Source: Pardosa pseudoannulata (Eukaryota > Arthropoda > Arachnida > Araneae > Lycosidae). Taken from it: a stretch of DNA of 64,000 bases. The notes under the pieces are model-generated. The model did not search any database. It saw only the letters and a list, made by a program, of their open reading frames with translations, and had not been told where the DNA came from. The number at the start of each line of letters is the position of its first letter. Position 1 is the stretch's first letter. A program made the position numbers and the translations under genes. Of this stretch, positions 55,158 to 64,000 are shown one piece after another. The DNA lies in the NCBI GenBank assembly GCA_032207245.1, contig CM063502.1, positions 131,542,373-131,606,372 on the forward strand. Reading direction: 5' to 3'.

Positions 55158-58100
55158 TTTCAAAGCACGGGACATAAATAAATTTTTTAATAAATTCAAT
55201 GTTTAAAACAATTACTCTGTTACCTAGAAATGGAACTGACTTGGACATATGAAAATATGGGAAAATGAAATCAAAAACTGAAAAATAAAGAGTTTTCTTG
55301 TTGTTTTCAACGGTAATTATTCTTTATTATTAACATTCTTAATAATATGGGCAGATATATCGTAGATTTTAGCAATCCATATGAGGAGTTTAAAACCAAG
55401 ATAGACCTAGTCGATTAAGATTAATGTAAAGAAAGTACTTATAAGTGCGTAGATCATATATAAATCCTAGAAATTTAAATGAATTTACGAAAATACTTCA
55501 TAACTTGGTATTTTCTTCCCCAGGTATATAAACATGCATATGAAATTATGAATTATTATTCTTGTTTGCATTAATTTTAATTGTTAAAATGAATATTTAT
55601 AAAAATATCATTTCCTTGAAAACGCATGATTCATATCCTAAGGTGTTTTAGATTCGTAAGCATACTAGTACAATATTGTCAATTTTATTTTCCATAAGTG
55701 TAAGGAATTATTCCGAAAGGACTATTACAAACAGATCCAATAATAACTAAGCATATTTATCTTTCTTCCTATTATTTTTAGTTTTAAAAAATATCTTTTT
55801 AAATAAACGAAAACTTTAATCTGTAACAGTTACTAATAAACAAAAAAATTTCCTAAGCTTCCAAAAATTTGCAATTTTTGGCTATTTTTTTTGTGAATTT
55901 TGCTTCTTTCAACGAGAATGACGCCGGAGTTGTCGAGATAGTACATATTTGGTTAGACTGATACCGCCATCTATCTGGTAGTTTTCAAAACATATATATG
56001 GCTAGTAGCACAGCCTGCGTCTATAGACAACTAGTCTCGGGCTATCCAACATATTTCTAAAGAAAATTAATCTTAAAAAAGAAACAAGCGAAAAAATTAT
56101 AATTTCTTTCAGGGTGAATTCATTATTTTTTTCAGTTTTCCATCCATTATTTTTTTCATTATTTTTTTATAGTAATTTATTTTTTAATACTAAGCGGCAT
56201 ATATATATATATATATATATATTTGTACCGAAAGACAATAATATTTTTTCGTCTGTAAAAAAGAAGTGACGATTTTGTGTTCCTTTGCTAGATCAATTGC
56301 TTGTATTTTCAAATAGACACTTGGCAACTTTTGAATAATTTATTAAATAATACTTTTGAACACATAATTTTTGCAACTAAATACAAATCTTCAACTTTTT
56401 TATGGATAATTGTTTTTGAGTTATTCCCAAAGAGTTGATATTTGTCACAATTTCTTGTTGAATAGAGTATTGATTACAACCATGCTGTGGGGTACAAATT
56501 TAAATATTATGACAGTCGTAAATTCAAAATATCGGCATTTTACTGCTAAAAGTAATGTACTAAGATTTAATTTATGTTAAATTGGAATTTTGTTTTATCA
56601 TATATAGCGCAGATAGAAATAAAGAGGAAGGTGCCTAATTACGCACAATAACATTACTAAATACAAAATTTCATCATTCTACGGCATCTTTTTGAGTTAT
56701 GCTCTACAGCGTTAATTAAAATTATATATGCCAACTTTTCGTTAGAATGCAGATTGCAATTGAAAGAACAGGTGCACATCTAGAAGCTTAAAACGTTGAA
56801 AAGTTAGAAATCTCAAACTTCTACGGATAATCGTTTCCTATTTAAGCGAGATTTATAGGTACATACAGATGTCAATTGGAAACTAGTCAAAAGTATTTCA
56901 TAAATAATCAAAATGGGAATTTAAAGTTTCAAAATTAAAATTTACTTTTATGTAGATACTCCTGTAACACTGAAACCTTCCAAAATTTTCTCAGGCATGG
57001 CGAAAGTGATTTTAGTAATTGCAATATTTCTTTTGCTTCGTAAAGGAAATGGAAAACGAAATGAAAAGTTAGAGTTGCAAAATATTAGAGCACCATGCGT
57101 TAACGAAAATTAACCCGAATAAATATAAAAGAAGATGTGTGTATTCTTTTCTGACGGGTAGTAATTATTTTAACTTTTGCCAAATTCCTTTTGAATATTA
57201 GTTTAATATTTTAGTTATTCCACTTACTAATAGGTGGCGATATTGTTTAATTAGTATCTTTGCATTTGGTATTCCAAGTACTCCAAAAAACTTTTTGGAT
57301 TTACCAAACTGATTTTTTTCTCAAATTCTTTTACAATGATTGAATATTGTATTGTCACCGGAAATGAACTTGTGTGCAAAATTTCAGATGTCTAGCTAGT
57401 CACGTCTATATAAAAATCGATTACAAAATTTAAACTAACACCCGAGGGGAGATAAATGACTATTCAAACATTATACTCTAAACTACGTATTCATCAGATA
57501 ATTTCATATTTTTGAGGTTTGGAAGCAAATACTCACGAAATTAATTCAAACTATATGATAAAAAGCGACGTTAGACTACGTGTGTTTCCATAGTAACTAA
57601 TTGAGGATTACAGCACTGGATATTACCATTCTCCCATGGTTAATATTAGATGCCATGGTGATCATGGTTTAGCAGAGTTTTACTTTTTATATGTGTATAA
57701 AAAAGTCACAGTTGGAAAAAATTGAAGATTTTACAGAAGGGAAATAATTTTTTCAATGATTAATATTATATGGGTTAAAAATTAAAAATCTTGTTAGCGA
57801 TTATGAAACACTATTAAAGAATAAATCTCAAAACTAGATTTATATACTATAGTGGTTTTTATACGAATCAGACATGAATGACTGGAATTATATAAATATA
57901 CTGCTAGTTGCAAAACATCGGAAATTTTAGTAACCACTACATCTTCAGCCTGCAGCAATTTCTCTAATATACGATTATTTAATTAATGCCATATTAATCG
58001 CAATATTAAATGGAAATGTAGGTTTGTATAGGGATAGTATAATGTAGAGATATTAAAATAAAGTTTGATGTGTTTTACCAATGTATACCATGACAGAGGC

Positions 58101-58249
58101 TATAAATCATATGAAGATTTTGGTTTTTTAAAAACATTAATAAAGTGCATATACCGTATTCAACGTGCGATGCTTTAAAAAAATTAATTCCATTTTAAGC
58201 GAAGCAATAGAGCTATATAATTACGCGTATACTCATACAAATGGGATAT

Positions 58250-58250
<1 letters not shown>
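55158..58250. other. AT-rich noncoding stretch
   Basis: A short (TA)12 run lies at 56199-56222. A slightly GC-richer strip at 55915-56045 shows no open frame of note. No gene recognised. Confidence 0.5.
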
Positions 58251-58464
<214 letters not shown>

Positions 58465-58591
58465 AATGGCTCGGATTATCAAGGAGATTGGCCACACTTG
58501 TTATATGGTCTACTGAATTATGATTAACAGATTCACCAGAAAATAAATATCTTAATTTAGCAAAACAAAATATCCTGAAAGCATATAATCT

Positions 58592-58724
<133 letters not shown>

Positions 58725-58846
58725 TTTAAAATGTATCTGTAAATTCAACGGGCACTAAGTAGTAAATTTTTAATTTCACGGGAGGGCGAAAAAATTTGTT
58801 TTATTTCAGATTTATTTGAGTGTGACATTTTAAGGGATTTTATTTG

Positions 58847-59012
58847 GTTTAGATTTTTACGTTTTATTGTTTTGCTACACCAAGTCTTATGAGACTGGAA
58901 TCGACTGAATAATACCTATTCCAAAAGGCTACGAACATCCATATCATAGTGGCATTCGAACCAGATTCCAGTACCGAAGAGCAGTTCCCTACTCATTAAT
59001 CCATCGTTCTGC
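58847..59012 (-). mobile_element. tRNA-derived SINE copy
   Basis: On minus it shows a mutated tRNA-like head, a B-box-like GGTTCGAATGCC, the GATATGGATGTTCGTAGCC core, AGTCTCATAAGACTTGGTG and a CTAAACCAAA tail. It is diverged from the 52470 copy, with a small insertion in the body (CAGTCGATTC region). Confidence 0.8.
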
Positions 59013-62327
<3,315 letters not shown>

Positions 62328-62404
62328 GTTGGTTTGTCAATGGTATGCATCGCTGCTTGAGCCGAATCGAAGACATAGTGTGTGATCATGTAGATTTTGA
62401 ATGA
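62328..62404 (+). CDS. Candidate short terminal exon
   Basis: A long pyrimidine-rich tract (from about 62293) ending GTACTGCATAG forms a good acceptor. One phase of the following sequence is open for 24 codons (WFVNGMHRCLSRIEDIV...) to TGA at 62402-62404; the other two phases stop sooner or similarly. The encoded tail is charged, balanced in composition and unlike the AT-driven codons nearby. No family is recognised and no upstream exon is identified in the window. Confidence 0.22.
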
Positions 62405-63876
62405 ATATCTTCATAAATAGTACAGTCATGACTGGAATGATAACGTTCCGTCACTGATAGGAATGTTTGGAAGCATTTCATGAATCACTGATACCCTCGG
62501 CATATGTTGATTCCCTTCAGCAAATAGACAAATGCTGTACTTCCTAGTGTTCAAATCATTTAATGATAGTAATATTTAGAAATGCTCAATTTATTGTCTT
62601 AAATATGAAATTAAAATCAATAGGTGACATTTAAACACATCGTAGAAATTACAGTCAAAATAATTGTTTTCATGTGCAATATATAATTATATCAAGAGGC
62701 AAGAAACAAATGGACGCAATTCACAAAATTTATGTATAACTAATAAAAAGTTCGAATCTTATACGAAGTTCTAAAAGTATCTTTAGATACATTTATTATA
62801 ATCTAGCCCTACATGCATATGCTAATTTAAGCATCCAATATGTATTTTCTTGAAGTAGTCTTTCTTTTTATAGCATTTCTTGATACTAAGTTGGTAAGAT
62901 GCATATTACACTGCACAGTTAACGTGTATAACAGACACTTAAATTTCAGACCAGGAAGGAAAATTTTAAGTCAGCTTAATTTCAGCCTTAATCCTCAGAT
63001 AATTTTCTTACGTCTTCTTGCTTTACAGATTTCCCAGAGGCATTGCGGTAGATAATTTATTGTGGCTTCATTAAAGTGGATTTACATTTTTTGTTCCAAA
63101 AGTAGCGTCATTTGACCTTTAGAATAAGATTTTCATAAGTAGATAATTTTTTCATCCACCACTTTTTATTACCTCTAAAACAAATAGACCCTGATCATTG
63201 AGTTTTTTATATATAATATACACAAAAAATTGTGTATTTATTAGTACCACTCAAGATGAATTTGTATTTAAAAGCATCTATTCACAAATTTTAATAATTT
63301 ATTCTTTCAATTCTTCTGAAAGAAGTTTGCATATTCACAGTTGTAACGTCTTGATACCTTTTTCTATCTGCTTTTCAATTTTTTTCTGATTTCTAGAAAC
63401 ATATATTATGTATTCACTAATTAATGTCATTATATATTTATATTTTAATTAAGTTAATATGCTTGATTTAAAAGCCCTTTTATTATGGTATATTAACACG
63501 TTTCTGGACAAAGTGGCAAATGCTGCTCTGGAACACTTAATTCACGATAACCCGTCTTAATGTTTTATAACCTAAATAATAACAGAATAAGTGTCTTATC
63601 AAATTCTTATCAAGAAGCTTAGACGCCCTAGCCAAAAACATAAGATATTGCAAAGCGTTCGAATTGTTCATTTACCAGTTTAAATACAACATGTGTTAGA
63701 GTGTGTTAGTTGGTGAGAAGCTTTCAGCGAGCGTGTTAATTTTTTTATTTCACTTAGATTTTCTATTTTAAGGAACAGGAAACATTACATTGCACGAAAT
63801 TTGACTTGAATATTTCTACCTAATTGTACAATATGTTAGATTGCATATACATTATATTATAAATATCGGTCGTGAG
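62405..63876. other. AT-rich noncoding stretch
   Basis: No feature recognised. Frames at 62840-63055 and 63198-63389 (plus) lack motifs. Confidence 0.5.
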
Positions 63877-63912
63877 AAAAGCAGTAGACTGTAAAGCCCT
63901 GAACCAAACCAT
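63877..63912 (+). mobile_element. SINE 3' tail fragment
   Basis: AAAAGCAGTAGACTGTAAAG followed by CCCTGAACCAAACC matches the last ~35 bp of the SINE at 52470-52647 (ACAGTAGACTGTAGCGCTCC...). The 5' part is absent, as in extreme 5' truncation. Confidence 0.65.
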
Positions 63913-64000
63913 TTTATTATATAATATGATAACAGGTCCAAGTTTTCCAGAAACTAAAACCCAAATCGGAATACGAGTCATATGAAATGCTAATTGTCAT

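Overview
This window is AT-rich, intron- or intergene-like DNA from an animal genome. No bacterial feature is present. The signs are many long (TA)n arrays, tRNA-derived SINEs, a 5'-truncated non-LTR retrotransposon, a Tc1-type fragment, TTAA-target DNA transposons and MITEs, and candidate solo LTRs. An arthropod, perhaps a chelicerate such as a spider, fits the composition and repeat mix, but nothing in the window proves the taxon. No complete host gene was recognised. Most long open frames are (Ile-Tyr)n readings of TA microsatellites.

Layout. 1-15 kb is almost featureless AT-rich DNA with two TA arrays. 15.3-17.8 kb holds two phase-compatible minus-strand open segments that may be exons of one gene. 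18-26.6 kb carries SINEs, a dispersed repeat (called R1 here), an LTR-like segment and the 3' end of a Jockey-like LINE. 26.6-30.3 kb is a nested pair of transposons: an outer element with TTAA target copies and GGTAACCGAC ends, interrupted by an inner element with roughly 0.76-0.78 kb inverted repeats and a broken transposase. 31.2-31.9 kb is a 342-bp tandem dimer. 32.7-33.0 kb is an internally deleted Tc1-type element. 37.0-38.5 kb is a nearly perfect 741-bp tandem duplication next to a GC-rich, LTR-like block. 40.6-43.6 kb contains two MITEs with piggyBac-like TTAA target copies, and a third lies at 54.5 kb. 44.3-51.1 kb is dense in TA arrays and R1 copies. It also has a ~255-265-bp tandem array cut by a 1.1-kb insertion that has the hallmarks of a solo LTR. 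52.5 kb has a full-length SINE with 15-bp target duplications. The last 10 kb has TA arrays, two more SINE pieces and one possible short terminal exon.

The pieces do not form a pathway. They record successive insertion, duplication and decay of mobile elements. The best-supported calls are the SINE family, the nested TTAA elements, the solo LTR inside the tandem array, the piggyBac-type MITEs and the 741-bp duplication. The host-exon calls are weak and are marked as such.
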